A stretch of 64,000 nt of DNA from JAAXHH01 sp965225915 (lineage in GTDB: Bacteria > JAAXHH01). Below the pieces are notes generated by a model. The model saw only the letters and a program-made list of their open reading frames with translations. It made no database searches and had not been told where the DNA came from. The translations under genes were made by a program, and so were the position numbers. Where the stretch lies: NCBI GenBank assembly GCA_965225915.1, contig OZ245326.1, forward strand, positions 558,001 through 622,000. Direction: 5' to 3'. Below are positions 8,261 through 16,414 of this stretch, in pieces. Each line of letters starts with the position of its first letter. The first letter of the stretch is position 1.

Positions 8261-9163
8261 GTGAATATCCGTATCGGCAACGCGCCCGATTCATGGGGCG
8301 TGTGGTTTCCTGACGATCCGAGGCAGACCCCGTGGCAGCGGTTCATGGATGAGGTCGCCGAGGCCGGATACGAATGGATTGAACTGGGGCCCTACGGCTA
8401 CCTGCCCACGGAAATCGACAGACTTCGCCGGGAACTGGATTCGCGCAACCTGAAGGTGACGAGCGCCTTCGCCATGGGAAACCTCGAAGACCCGGTAAGG
8501 TGGCCCGAGCTGGAGCAACAGGTGATGGGCGCGGGCGAACTGCTGGCCGCCACCGGCGCCGGTTTCCTCGTGTTGATCGACGGTACCTACTCCGACCTGT
8601 TCACCGGTGAAATGATCGAACCAAGGATCCTGGACGACGACGGCTGGCGAAGTCTTATCGATACGACCCACCGCGTTGCTGATATCGCGCGCGGTTCCTT
8701 CGGTCTCAGGCTCGTTTTCCACCCCCACGCCGAGACCCACGTCGAATACGAAGGGCAGATCGAACGTTTTCTGGAAGACACCGACCCGGAGCTGGTGTCG
8801 TTGTGTTTCGACGTGGGGCACCACGCCTACCGCGGGGGCGATCCGGTGGCGTTTCTGGCCAGCCACCAGGACCGGATCCCCTACCTGCATCTCAAGAGCG
8901 TGGATGCCGGCAAGCAAAAGAAGGTGGAAGACGAAAACATCCCCTTTGCCGAGGCGGTGGCCATGGACATGTTCTGCGAACCCTCTGCGGGCGTGGTCGA
9001 CTTCCCGGCGCTGCACCGACTGCTGGAACGAATCGATTACGACGGTTATGCCATCGTGGAGCAGGACATGTACCCCGCGGCTTTCGACAAACCCCTGCCT
9101 ATCGCGAAACGGACGCTGGAGTACCTGCGGAACATCGGCTTTGCCGGTTCATCGGACTCCTGA
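8261..9163 (+). CDS. iolE: myo-Inosose-2 dehydratase-like protein (IolE family)
   Basis: A 300-residue TIM-barrel protein starting at GTG 8261. A strong site, AAAGGAGGG, overlaps the iolD stop codon, so the two are translated together. The N-terminus NAPDSWGVWFPDD and WIELGPYGYLPT are characteristic of IolE. Metal ligands can be placed in FHPHAETHVEY, SLCFDVGHHAY, YLHLKSVD and YAIVEQDM. IolE dehydrates 2-keto-myo-inositol to the dione that IolD hydrolyses, so gene order and chemistry agree. A related isomerase activity cannot be excluded. It is the last gene of the operon. Confidence 0.85.
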   Translation: MNIRIGNAPDSWGVWFPDDPRQTPWQRFMDEVAEAGYEWIELGPYGYLPTEIDRLRRELDSRNLKVTSAFAMGNLEDPVRWPELEQQVMGAGELLAATGAGFLVLIDGTYSDLFTGEMIEPRILDDDGWRSLIDTTHRVADIARGSFGLRLVFHPHAETHVEYEGQIERFLEDTDPELVSLCFDVGHHAYRGGDPVAFLASHQDRIPYLHLKSVDAGKQKKVEDENIPFAEAVAMDMFCEPSAGVVDFPALHRLLERIDYDGYAIVEQDMYPAAFDKPLPIAKRTLEYLRNIGFAGSSDS

Positions 9164-9224
9164 TCGTTCGCCCCGGTCCCGCAGTCAGGTAATTTGGTTC
9201 CACATCAACGCGAGACGCGGGAAC

Positions 9225-9677
9225 TCACCCCTGCCGCCGACGCAGTGCCCCGGGCAGCCAGATGAATAACGTGCCCAACGAGAGGCTCCAGACCGAACCG
9301 GCGCCAAATGTCGTCGCGGAGACGATCCCGGCGTTCAGGATAGTCTTGACAGGGGTATCCAGTTTAATCACAGCCGAGAAACGTCCGTGATCCAACCCGA
9401 CCAGGGCGGCGGTCGAGTAGGAAATCCAGTTCGGAACGAACCAGACCAGGAACACTACCGCTAACAGCGAACCCGCCACCCACCTCCAGGGCAAATGGTC
9501 CCACCTGCCTTTCAAACCGTAGTACAGATACGCCACGGGCATCATATAGTACACGCCGAAATACATCGACTGCTCTGGAGCGACGAAATCCAGCAGAAGG
9601 CGTATGGCGGCGACTGCCCAACCGAACAGAACGAGTCCCCTTATGTTTGTCCAGAGTGATTGTTGATCCGTTGTCAT
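9225..9677 (-). CDS. Small integral membrane protein, unknown function
   Basis: A 150-residue protein with about four hydrophobic helices: LVLFGWAVAAIRLLLDFVA, MYFGVYYMMPVAYLYYG, WVAGSLLAVVFLVWFVP, and a C-terminal pair around TILNAGIVSATTFGAGSVW. The ATG at 9677 has AGGGAG about 7 bases upstream, which supports translation. It lies just before the RmlC-like epimerase end on the same strand, so they may be cotranscribed. I do not recognise the family. It ends in a basic tail (RRRQG), which predicts a cytoplasmic C-terminus. Confidence 0.6.
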   Translation of the reverse strand: MTTDQQSLWTNIRGLVLFGWAVAAIRLLLDFVAPEQSMYFGVYYMMPVAYLYYGLKGRWDHLPWRWVAGSLLAVVFLVWFVPNWISYSTAALVGLDHGRFSAVIKLDTPVKTILNAGIVSATTFGAGSVWSLSLGTLFIWLPGALRRRQG

Positions 9678-9703
9678 GAAGTATTCTCCCTTTAATGTGT
9701 GAA

Positions 9704-10357
9704 CTACGTGTTAATACCACTGTGCTCTCGATACTGAAAGTGGGCGGACCGTTCATCCGCGAGCCAGTCTTTCATAGAAAGCGCGTCCCGGTCTTTTTCG
9801 GACATGATGGCCCTGTCCCCGGCTACTTCGTCGAGTGTACGCTTGAGCCCGGGATCGCACACCGACCAATCGATGTCCGGGGCTAGCGGCGAGATACCGG
9901 CCTCGCTACCGGGACTGTATTCCCCGCTGCAAAGGTATTCCAGCATACAATCGGTCGTGCAGAAGAACCCATGGGCGAATCCCGGTGGCACCCAGATCCA
10001 TTCGCCGTAGTCCGCGCCGGGCACCTCCGATATCTCCCGCCCGACGACCTTCCCCAGCGTGGGCGATCCCCGTCGGATATCCAGCGCCAGGTCCACCATG
10101 CGTCCGCGGACGGCCCGAACCAGCTTGCCCATGTGGGGATTCCATTGGAAATGAAGGCCGCGGACCACTCCGGCATGGGAATAACTCTCGTTGATCTGAA
10201 GGAACCTGACGTCACGAAGAAATTCCGTCTCTGGATGGTGAGCAAGATCGCCCAACCGGTAGGGTTCGGTGAAATACCCCCTGTGATCGGTGAAACGGCC
10301 GAATCGTATGACCTTCAACTCGGGGATCGCAAGGGTCTCCACGGCCTCGATCTTCAA
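9704..10357 (-). CDS. dTDP-4-dehydrorhamnose 3,5-epimerase-like cupin (RmlC family)
   Basis: A 217-residue protein. The start is TTG 10357 with AAAGGAG about 7 bases upstream. RmlC hallmarks are present in order: FTDHRGYFTEPY, QINESYSHAGVVRGLHFQ (catalytic His), KLVRAVRGRMVDLALDIR, GSPTLGKVVG, IWVPPGFAHGF and PLAPDIDWSV. RmlC epimerises dTDP-4-keto-6-deoxyglucose on the route to dTDP-rhamnose. No RmlA, B or D gene is nearby, so it may belong to a different nucleotide-sugar route. It is divergent from the PhyH gene at 10533 across a 175-base gap. Confidence 0.85.
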   Translation of the reverse strand: MKIEAVETLAIPELKVIRFGRFTDHRGYFTEPYRLGDLAHHPETEFLRDVRFLQINESYSHAGVVRGLHFQWNPHMGKLVRAVRGRMVDLALDIRRGSPTLGKVVGREISEVPGADYGEWIWVPPGFAHGFFCTTDCMLEYLCSGEYSPGSEAGISPLAPDIDWSVCDPGLKRTLDEVAGDRAIMSEKDRDALSMKDWLADERSAHFQYREHSGINT

Positions 10358-10532
10358 ACGATTCTCCTTTCTTGAATGGCTGTTTCAAGGCAGAAGATAG
10401 AACGAGATGGAAGTCCGGGGCAAGGAGGAAATAGCAAGGGTCGCACCGTCGCGCTTGACATTACAGAACCGTTGCTGTTGATTCCGGGCTATATACCAGA
10501 GACATTCTGTTTTACGCCAAAGGAATACCCGC

Positions 10533-11255
10533 ATGACAGTGGCTTCCGGCCCCACGCCGGCTGAATGGAAGCAGTGGGAAGAGCAGGGGTATCTAGTCTT
10601 CGAGAACGCGATCCAGGGCGGGATGCTGGATCGTCTTCAGAAAGCCTTCGACCACTGGGCCGCCGCCTGCAAGGAGGACTGGCTGGACCAGGTGGCCAGG
10701 GGTGAACTCGCGGCGACCTACTACGACATTCCGAACGTTCTGGAAAAGGATGAAATCTTCATCGACATCCTGGACCAGCCGCGTTACTTCGATTTCGTCA
10801 AGGCGTTTACCGGGGACGACATGATCTTCATCGGCGAACAGGTCCGTACGGCTCCGCTGTGGCCGATCGGTTATACGGGATGGCATCCTGACGTTCCTCC
10901 CGATCATCCCCTGCATATCAAGGTTCAGGTTTACGTGAACGACGTCGAACCCGGGGCCGGTGAATTCGGCTATGTCCCGGGCAGCCACAGGCCCGGCGCG
11001 GGACCCTATCCCAGGGTGCGCAACCTCGAAGCCATGCCGGGTCACAAACGGTTTCCGGGCAAGGCGGGTACGGCTATCATGTTCAATACCTATGGCTGGC
11101 ACGTGGCCATGGAAAACAACACCGGAATCCCACGAAAGTCGATAATCCTCACCTACGAAAAACGCACGCCGGGGAAGATAGACCCAAGCCGGTACGCTTT
11201 AATTGCCCCATCGCTGAACACGCCGGACCGACTCCGGCTCTTCGGGATGTCTTAG
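10533..11255 (+). CDS. Phytanoyl-CoA dioxygenase (PhyH) family protein 1
   Basis: A 240-residue Fe(II)/2-oxoglutarate oxygenase of the PhyH type, with AAGGAA 8 bases before its ATG. The facial triad is complete: H and D in GWHPDVPPDH and the distal H in TYGWHVAMENN. The 2-oxoglutarate-binding Arg lies in IPRKSIILTYE, and EFGYVPGSHR is the usual loop. Family members hydroxylate varied small molecules; the substrate here is unknown. It is followed after 11 bases by an amidohydrolase and then a DUF3500 gene, which suggests a small catabolic operon. Confidence 0.83.
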   Translation: MTVASGPTPAEWKQWEEQGYLVFENAIQGGMLDRLQKAFDHWAAACKEDWLDQVARGELAATYYDIPNVLEKDEIFIDILDQPRYFDFVKAFTGDDMIFIGEQVRTAPLWPIGYTGWHPDVPPDHPLHIKVQVYVNDVEPGAGEFGYVPGSHRPGAGPYPRVRNLEAMPGHKRFPGKAGTAIMFNTYGWHVAMENNTGIPRKSIILTYEKRTPGKIDPSRYALIAPSLNTPDRLRLFGMS

Positions 11256-11266
11256 ACAGGAACCGC

Positions 11267-12166
11267 ATGCCGCGTATCGATGCCCATGGTCACGTTTTCG
11301 CCAAAGTAACCCGCGAATTTCCGAGGGAAACGAGCCCCAACACGCCACCGGAACGTGAAGAATCCGTCGAAAAGTTGATGACCTACATGGCCGCCAGCCG
11401 CATAGACCAGGCCATGCTGGTGCAGATCGGTGGTACGAGCGTGGCGCAACACGCTTACCTGCTTCACTGTCTTGCATCCTATCCCGAACGGTTCCTCGGC
11501 ATCGGCCTCATACCCGAATCGGCCTATGGCGCACCGCAGGAGCACATGGACCGGCTGACGGACGGAACCGGCATCGTGGGATTCCGGCTCGGCATGGTCG
11601 GAGGTCCGACAGACCCCTTCGACTCCGTGGACGTACGCACGTTCACGACCTATCCCATCTGGCAGCACGCGGCGGAGAAGGACCTCGTCCTCTGGCTGTA
11701 CGTACGCGCCGCGGACGCCCACCTGATCGCCTATCTCGTCGACGCCTTCCCCCAGGTCCGCGTCGTGATTAACCACCTGGGCGTCTGTCCCGGCCTGGGA
11801 AGGGGAAGATCGGACAAGTGGGGACGGCCGCAGATCGACACGCCGCCTTACAACCCGGCCTTTCATACCACCCACCGCCTCAGAACCTATGAAAACGTAA
11901 CCATGCATCTGTCCGGACACTACGCCTTCAGCAAAAACCCGTACCCCTATCCGGACCTTGCGGGATGGCACAAAAGCCTGCTCGGGGCTTTCGGAGCCGA
12001 CAGGCTGATGTGGGCCACGGACTTCCCGTGGATATACGAGGAACCCGGATACGACAGACTGGCGCAACTCATCGATCAGTCCACACCCGGTATCGCGCCC
12101 CACGAGTACGAGGCGATCATGGGCGGAACGGCCAAGCGGTTCCTTCGTTTTTCGGATTTGAAGTGA
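11267..12166 (+). CDS. Amidohydrolase-2 family TIM-barrel hydrolase
   Basis: A 299-residue protein starting at ATG 11267 with AGGAA upstream. The N-terminal IDAHGHVF carries the HxH metal ligands of the Amidohydro_2 family, VRVVINHLGVCPG supplies the next His, and LMWATDFPWIYEEPGY supplies the terminal metal Asp. Enzymes of this group are decarboxylases, lactonases or hydrolases of ring compounds. It lies between a PhyH oxygenase and a DUF3500 protein on the same strand with short gaps. The reaction is unknown. Confidence 0.85.
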   Translation: MPRIDAHGHVFAKVTREFPRETSPNTPPEREESVEKLMTYMAASRIDQAMLVQIGGTSVAQHAYLLHCLASYPERFLGIGLIPESAYGAPQEHMDRLTDGTGIVGFRLGMVGGPTDPFDSVDVRTFTTYPIWQHAAEKDLVLWLYVRAADAHLIAYLVDAFPQVRVVINHLGVCPGLGRGRSDKWGRPQIDTPPYNPAFHTTHRLRTYENVTMHLSGHYAFSKNPYPYPDLAGWHKSLLGAFGADRLMWATDFPWIYEEPGYDRLAQLIDQSTPGIAPHEYEAIMGGTAKRFLRFSDLK

Positions 12167-12211
12167 CGCAAGTCGCACCGGCTTTAGCCTGCATTCCCAT
12201 CGGAGATAAAA

Positions 12212-13297
12212 ATGAGCGATGATCATAACGCCATATTGACGAGCGAGCGCATTCACGCCCTTGTTCAGCACATGGGAGAAGCCGCCGTCAACTTCAATGA
12301 CGCCCTGGCCACGGATCAGCGGGCGAAAGCGCTCTTCCCCTTCGAAGACGATGATACCCGCACCTTCTGGGACTACGTACCTCTGGCGCGAAAGGGACTG
12401 GCACTCGGGGAGATGGAACGGGGACAGCGCCGCCTCGCCCATCAACTCGTGGCCACGGGCCTGAGCGGATCGGGATACGCGACTACGACGACTATCATGG
12501 GCCTGGAGGCGATGCTTGATGCCCGGGAGGGCTGGTCTTCCCGGAACTGGCGGGATCCGGGGGACTACTACGTTTCGCTGTTCGGCACGCCCTCGGAGCG
12601 GGAACCCTGGGGATGGAAGTTCGAGGGACATCACGTTTCGATCAACTATACCATCGTGGGGGGACGGATCGTCGCGCCCACACCCTTCTTTTTCGGTGCG
12701 AACCCAGCATCGGCGGCACTAAACGGCGTCGGCGCGCTCCGCCCCCTGGGCAATGTAGAAGACCTGGCGCGGGAACTGGTGCGTGACTTGGACGAAGATC
12801 AACGGCATCACGTCCTGCTTGCACCTGTTCCACCGGGGGACATCGTCACCGTAAACCAACGCTTCATCCGGGAAAACCAGGAGAAACCGGACCGCCTCGC
12901 CCGTACGGACGTGCCCTACGACGCCGTGCGGTATACGGACTCGCCCCGCGGCCTTTCCGGTTCAGGGATGAATGACGCGCATCGGGAGATGCTGAAGGCG
13001 CTCATCGAGGAGTACATACAACGCATGCCGGACGCCGTCGCTGAAATCGAATCCGACCAGCTGCAGAGACATGGCGTGGGCGATGTCCACATGGCCTGGG
13101 CGGGAGGGCTGGAGGCACGGCAACCGCACTATTATCGTCTGCAATGCGGTCGTTTCCTGGTGGAATACGATAACGTTCAGAACGACGCCAACCACGTGCA
13201 TACGGTCTGGCGCAACCCGGCCAACGATTTCGGCGCGGATCTCCTTGCGCACCACTACCATACGGCACACGGCCACGGGGTGGAACACGGGCACTGA
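12212..13297 (+). CDS. DUF3500 family protein
   Basis: A 361-residue protein with GGAG 7 bases upstream of its ATG. It belongs to DUF3500, recognisable by LDEDQRHHVLLAPV and by the C-terminal block FLVEYDNVQNDANHVHTVWR followed by NDFGADLL and HYHTAHGHG. The many His, Asp and Asn residues in this block could bind a metal. No biochemical role is established to my knowledge. It closes the PhyH-amidohydrolase-DUF3500 unit. No signal peptide is visible, so a cytoplasmic location is likely. Confidence 0.82.
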   Translation: MSDDHNAILTSERIHALVQHMGEAAVNFNDALATDQRAKALFPFEDDDTRTFWDYVPLARKGLALGEMERGQRRLAHQLVATGLSGSGYATTTTIMGLEAMLDAREGWSSRNWRDPGDYYVSLFGTPSEREPWGWKFEGHHVSINYTIVGGRIVAPTPFFFGANPASAALNGVGALRPLGNVEDLARELVRDLDEDQRHHVLLAPVPPGDIVTVNQRFIRENQEKPDRLARTDVPYDAVRYTDSPRGLSGSGMNDAHREMLKALIEEYIQRMPDAVAEIESDQLQRHGVGDVHMAWAGGLEARQPHYYRLQCGRFLVEYDNVQNDANHVHTVWRNPANDFGADLLAHHYHTAHGHGVEHGH

Positions 13298-13344
13298 GGA
13301 GATGTCGGAGACCTTGCTGGACCGGGTCCCGGTACGATGCCGGG

Positions 13345-14292
13345 TCAGTATCCCTTGCGCTTGTCAATCACACTCAGCAGCGGCAGTCCGTCCATGTAAC
13401 GCCGCAGGTTGTCGCAGAACAACGCCACGCACCGGCCGTCCCGGTTGGGCGATCCTCCGGCGGTATGCGGCGTGATCAGCACGTTGTCCATCTTCCACAG
13501 GGGGTGATCGCCGGGCAAGGGCTCCTGGGGTACAACGTCCAGGCCCGCGCCGCCTATCCGATTCCTGTTTAGCGCCTCCAGCAGCGACGCCTCATCGACG
13601 ATCCTTCCCCTGGTGACATTGATCAACAACGCGTGGCTCCGCATGCGGGCAAAGGCCTCCCGATCGAAGAGCCCTTCCGTTTCTGCTGTCAGCGGCGCGC
13701 AAATGGCTACTACATCCGACCGTTCCAACAGCGCGTGGAACCGGTCCATACGCCAACAGGCCTTTACTTCGGGCGGCACTTCGACGTCCTCCGGGTCCAC
13801 GGCGACGACACGCATCCCGAATGCACCTGCCCTCCTGGCCAGCTCCCTGCCGGTTCCACCCAGTCCCACGATACCCATCGTCCGGTCGACCAGTTCCCAC
13901 GAGGCGTCGCGAATCGGCCAACGGATATCCTCCCAGCCCGGATTGCGCAACGCGGTGTGAATGCCGCGGGCCAATCCAAGCAACAGCGCCATGGCGTGAT
14001 CGGCCAGGTGCACCCCTACCGTTCCCTTGGCGCTGCACAGCACCACGTCGCTTTCGACCAGTTCGGGATAAAGCAGTCCATCCACCCCGGCGCCCCAGCT
14101 CTGGATCCAGGCTAGTTTCTTCCTTCGGGCAAACATCGCCGGGATGATCTCCCCGCAGACCACCTCGATTTCCGCCATGACTTCCAGGGCCTCGGTCTCC
14201 GAATCAGCGCACACCACGCGCACTTTTTCGTCGACACGACGGATGTTGTCGACGAGGGACTCCTCCAAGTCCATTCTGAGCAGGACGTTCAT
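13345..14292 (-). CDS. D-isomer-specific 2-hydroxyacid dehydrogenase
   Basis: A protein of about 315 residues. The ATG at 14292 is preferred over the GTG at 14298 because AAGGAG (14299-14304) then has 6-base spacing. The NAD-binding glycine motif is GIVGLGGTGRELA. The catalytic set of the family is complete: Arg in INVTRGRIVDE, Glu in DVVPQEPLPGDHP and His in LITPHTAGG. Such enzymes reduce 2-keto acids to D-2-hydroxy acids or do the reverse. It converges on the DUF3500 gene and is followed upstream by a DUF899 protein on the same strand. Confidence 0.9.
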   Translation of the reverse strand: MNVLLRMDLEESLVDNIRRVDEKVRVVCADSETEALEVMAEIEVVCGEIIPAMFARRKKLAWIQSWGAGVDGLLYPELVESDVVLCSAKGTVGVHLADHAMALLLGLARGIHTALRNPGWEDIRWPIRDASWELVDRTMGIVGLGGTGRELARRAGAFGMRVVAVDPEDVEVPPEVKACWRMDRFHALLERSDVVAICAPLTAETEGLFDREAFARMRSHALLINVTRGRIVDEASLLEALNRNRIGGAGLDVVPQEPLPGDHPLWKMDNVLITPHTAGGSPNRDGRCVALFCDNLRRYMDGLPLLSVIDKRKGY

Positions 14293-14369
14293 TTCCACTC
14301 CTTATTTTCGTTTCCTGAGATAGGAGGCTCCAAGACGGGCGATTTCAAAGGCGTTTTTACCGTTTACGT

Positions 14370-14537
14370 TCAACATGCTGCTATCCGCGCCAGGTCCGGC
14401 TGGCCATCCCATCGACTCGGCGCCTGTGCCATTGCCGCTTCGATGAAGCGCCCCTCGGCTTCCGTGATGGCCGATAACCGTTCTTCACGAAGGAACCAGT
14501 TTTCCCGGAACAACTTGATTGCCGGATCGTCGAGCAC
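14370..14537 (-). CDS. Possible small protein (55 residues), unknown
   Basis: An open frame from GTG 14537 to TGA 14370, with GGGAGG 4 bases before the start, beginning 29 bases after the DUF899 stop. The product is amphipathic and charged (LFRENWFLREERLSAI, EAEGRFIEAAMAQA) with no signal peptide or known motif. The ribosome site and position in a minus-strand run support a real gene. It could equally be the remnant of a longer protein. It fills most of an otherwise empty 270-base gap. Confidence 0.35.
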   Translation of the reverse strand: MLDDPAIKLFRENWFLREERLSAITEAEGRFIEAAMAQAPSRWDGQPDLARIAAC

Positions 14538-14566
14538 AGCGCCTCCCACCGGAACTGGACGAACCG

Positions 14567-15169
14567 CTATTCGAGCAGATTGGCGCCGCCGTCATCCATT
14601 TTCCGGGGCTGGCGCCAGTACCGGTACTGCGGCGTCCAATCTTCCTCGCCCATTCCCGCCAGGCCCAGCAGGCTCCAGAGGGAGCAGTAAAGGTCGCCTG
14701 GACCGAACACGCAGCTGTTCTTGCGAAGGACCTGCTCGCCTTCGCGCACGTAGAGGACGGCGCCGGGCATGTTCTCCACGTCCGTCATCACCGTCTGCTC
14801 ACTGATGTATTCGCCGCCGCCGTGGGAGGCGAGACGAAAACGCCAGTTCCTCGAATTGGCGAAATCCCGTTGCAGGGAAGGAGGATCGCCAGACAGGAGC
14901 ACGATGGACATGGCGTCCTCGAGGTGGGAGAGCATGCCGTTGAATCCGTCCGCCCACAGCGTACAATAACGACATGCCTGGCCCATGTTGTGGATGGTCA
15001 GCAGGCGGTCGCGGCCGGTAAAAAGGTCGAGCAGGGAAACTTCCCCGGTCAGGGTGGCGAACCGGTAGTTGGGTACCGGCCGGGGAGGGCTGTTCCGCCG
15101 CATCTCGTTCAGCTTGGCGGTGAGTTCGAATATCTCATGTTCGAGTGCGACGATGTCCTGATCGGCCAT
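14567..15169 (-). CDS. DUF899/thioredoxin-like protein
   Basis: A protein of about 200 residues. The ATG at 15169 follows AAAGG at a good distance; an alternative ATG lies at 15184. The pattern VSLLDLFTGRDRLLTIHNMG followed by CRYCTLWADGFNGML matches DUF899, a thioredoxin-fold family. The pair C-x-x-C (CRYC) could be redox active. A second region, SLQRDFANSRNWRFRLASHG, resembles the distal thioredoxin-fold half. The N-terminus is a short charged helix. Function is unknown; oxidoreductase activity is the plausible guess. Confidence 0.78.
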   Translation of the reverse strand: MADQDIVALEHEIFELTAKLNEMRRNSPPRPVPNYRFATLTGEVSLLDLFTGRDRLLTIHNMGQACRYCTLWADGFNGMLSHLEDAMSIVLLSGDPPSLQRDFANSRNWRFRLASHGGGEYISEQTVMTDVENMPGAVLYVREGEQVLRKNSCVFGPGDLYCSLWSLLGLAGMGEEDWTPQYRYWRQPRKMDDGGANLLE

Positions 15170-15265
15170 GGGTATGCCTTTCAATTTGTCATTCGGTTGC
15201 AGAATCAGTCCAACGCGCGGAGAACCGGATTTTATGTCTTGCCCGACAGTACCGGTCGATGACCG

Positions 15266-16306
15266 TCAGAATCGGTCTATGACCGTCACTCCCGTCTGGC
15301 TGAAGCGGCCCATGGCTTCCAGTTCGGCGCCGGCCTCTTCGAGGGCGACTGCCTTTCCGACCAGCCGTCCCGGGCGAAGCACTCCGGATTTGATCATCCG
15401 CAGCAGGTCGGCGTACCGATGGGCCGGCATGCCGTGGCTGCCCACGATTTCAAGTTCCCGCGCGATCACCTCGTTCATGGGGATCGAGACTTCCGCCTCT
15501 TCGGCCAGCGTCAACCCGATCTGCACGTGCCGTCCCCTTTTTCGCAGGCAACGGATGGAGTTTCGGCTGGTGATCCTGCTGCCGAGGGCGTCGATCGAAA
15601 CCAGCGCCCCGCCGCCCGTTCGCTCGATAATCTCCGCAACCACATCAGGGTTCGTCCGGGCGTTCACTGTCATCCCCGCACCGAAGTCCTGGGCCAGTTG
15701 CAGCCTGGCGTCATCGATATCAACCGCGACCACCGTCGCGCCAAGGGCCGTCGCGATCATGATCGCCGACAGGCCCACCCCGCCGCAACCGTGGATGGCG
15801 ACGCAGTCGCCGCCGGTGACCCGCCCCTGGTCAACCACGCCGCGGAAAGCCGTCATGAAACGGCAACCCAGGCTCGCCGCCTCTACAAAGTCCAGTTCGT
15901 CCGGCAATAGAACGAGATTCACGTCCGCATAGGGCATGGCCACGTATCCGGCGAAGGCGCCCCATCCCGAAAATCCTGGCTGGTACTCGTTGTCGCAGAT
16001 GTGGTGATTCCCGGCCAGGCATTGCGCGCAGACTCCGCATCCACTGCAAAAGGGTACGGTAACCCGGTCGCCGACCTGCCAGTTCCGCACCAGGCCGCCC
16101 TTATCGACAACCACCCCGGCGAATTCATGACCCGGCACATGGGGCAACCGGATCGACGTATCGTGTCCCATCCATCCGTGCCAGTCACTGCGGCAGATCC
16201 CGTTGGCCCGCACCTCGATCACCACGCCGTCCTCCGACGGCGCCGGATCGGGGACTTCCCGAACCTCGAGAGGTGAACCAAAGGCGTCCATTACTGCGGC
16301 TTTCAT
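15266..16306 (-). CDS. Zinc-dependent alcohol dehydrogenase (MDR family)
   Basis: A protein of about 346 residues starting at ATG 16306 (MKAAVMDAFG), the usual MDR start; the longer frame from 16360 adds 18 atypical residues. Catalytic zinc ligands are in GICRSDWHGWMG and HVPGHEFAGVV. Structural zinc cysteines are in CSGCGVCAQCLAG and HHIC. The NAD site is AIHGCGGVGLSAIMIA, followed by the acidic VVAVDIDD, which suggests NAD rather than NADP. It oxidises an alcohol or polyol; the substrate is unknown. It is on the strand of the DUF899 and hydroxyacid dehydrogenase genes downstream. Confidence 0.9.
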   Translation of the reverse strand: MKAAVMDAFGSPLEVREVPDPAPSEDGVVIEVRANGICRSDWHGWMGHDTSIRLPHVPGHEFAGVVVDKGGLVRNWQVGDRVTVPFCSGCGVCAQCLAGNHHICDNEYQPGFSGWGAFAGYVAMPYADVNLVLLPDELDFVEAASLGCRFMTAFRGVVDQGRVTGGDCVAIHGCGGVGLSAIMIATALGATVVAVDIDDARLQLAQDFGAGMTVNARTNPDVVAEIIERTGGGALVSIDALGSRITSRNSIRCLRKRGRHVQIGLTLAEEAEVSIPMNEVIARELEIVGSHGMPAHRYADLLRMIKSGVLRPGRLVGKAVALEEAGAELEAMGRFSQTGVTVIDRF

Positions 16307-16324
16307 TTGATTTTCCAAAGGTTT

Positions 16325-16367
16325 GGCGGGAGCCTCGATGACCGAAGGGTCACTGGACACTCCCGCC
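16325..16367. other. Nested inverted repeat (RNA hairpin candidate)
   Basis: GGCGGGAG (16325-16332) pairs with CTCCCGCC (16360-16367). Inside this, TGACC (16339-16343) pairs with GGTCA (16348-16352) around a GAAG loop. It lies between the Tsx-like gene end and the alcohol dehydrogenase start on the minus strand. It has no T-run, so it could be a leader structure or an RNA-processing or weak termination site. Confidence 0.4.
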
Positions 16368-16414
16368 TCGTTATCCGGTGATTAACCAATGAATGAACTG
16401 TTGGACAGGCTTTC

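Noticed and set aside
11252..12634. 460-codon minus-strand frame opposite the amidohydrolase and DUF3500 genes
   Set aside because: Spans two real genes in opposite orientation, and its composition is Arg/Gly/His/Val-rich without motifs.
13320..13345. GC-rich palindrome between the convergent DUF3500 and hydroxyacid dehydrogenase genes
   Set aside because: CCCGG/CCGGG stem is only 5 bp with no T-run; too weak to call a terminator.
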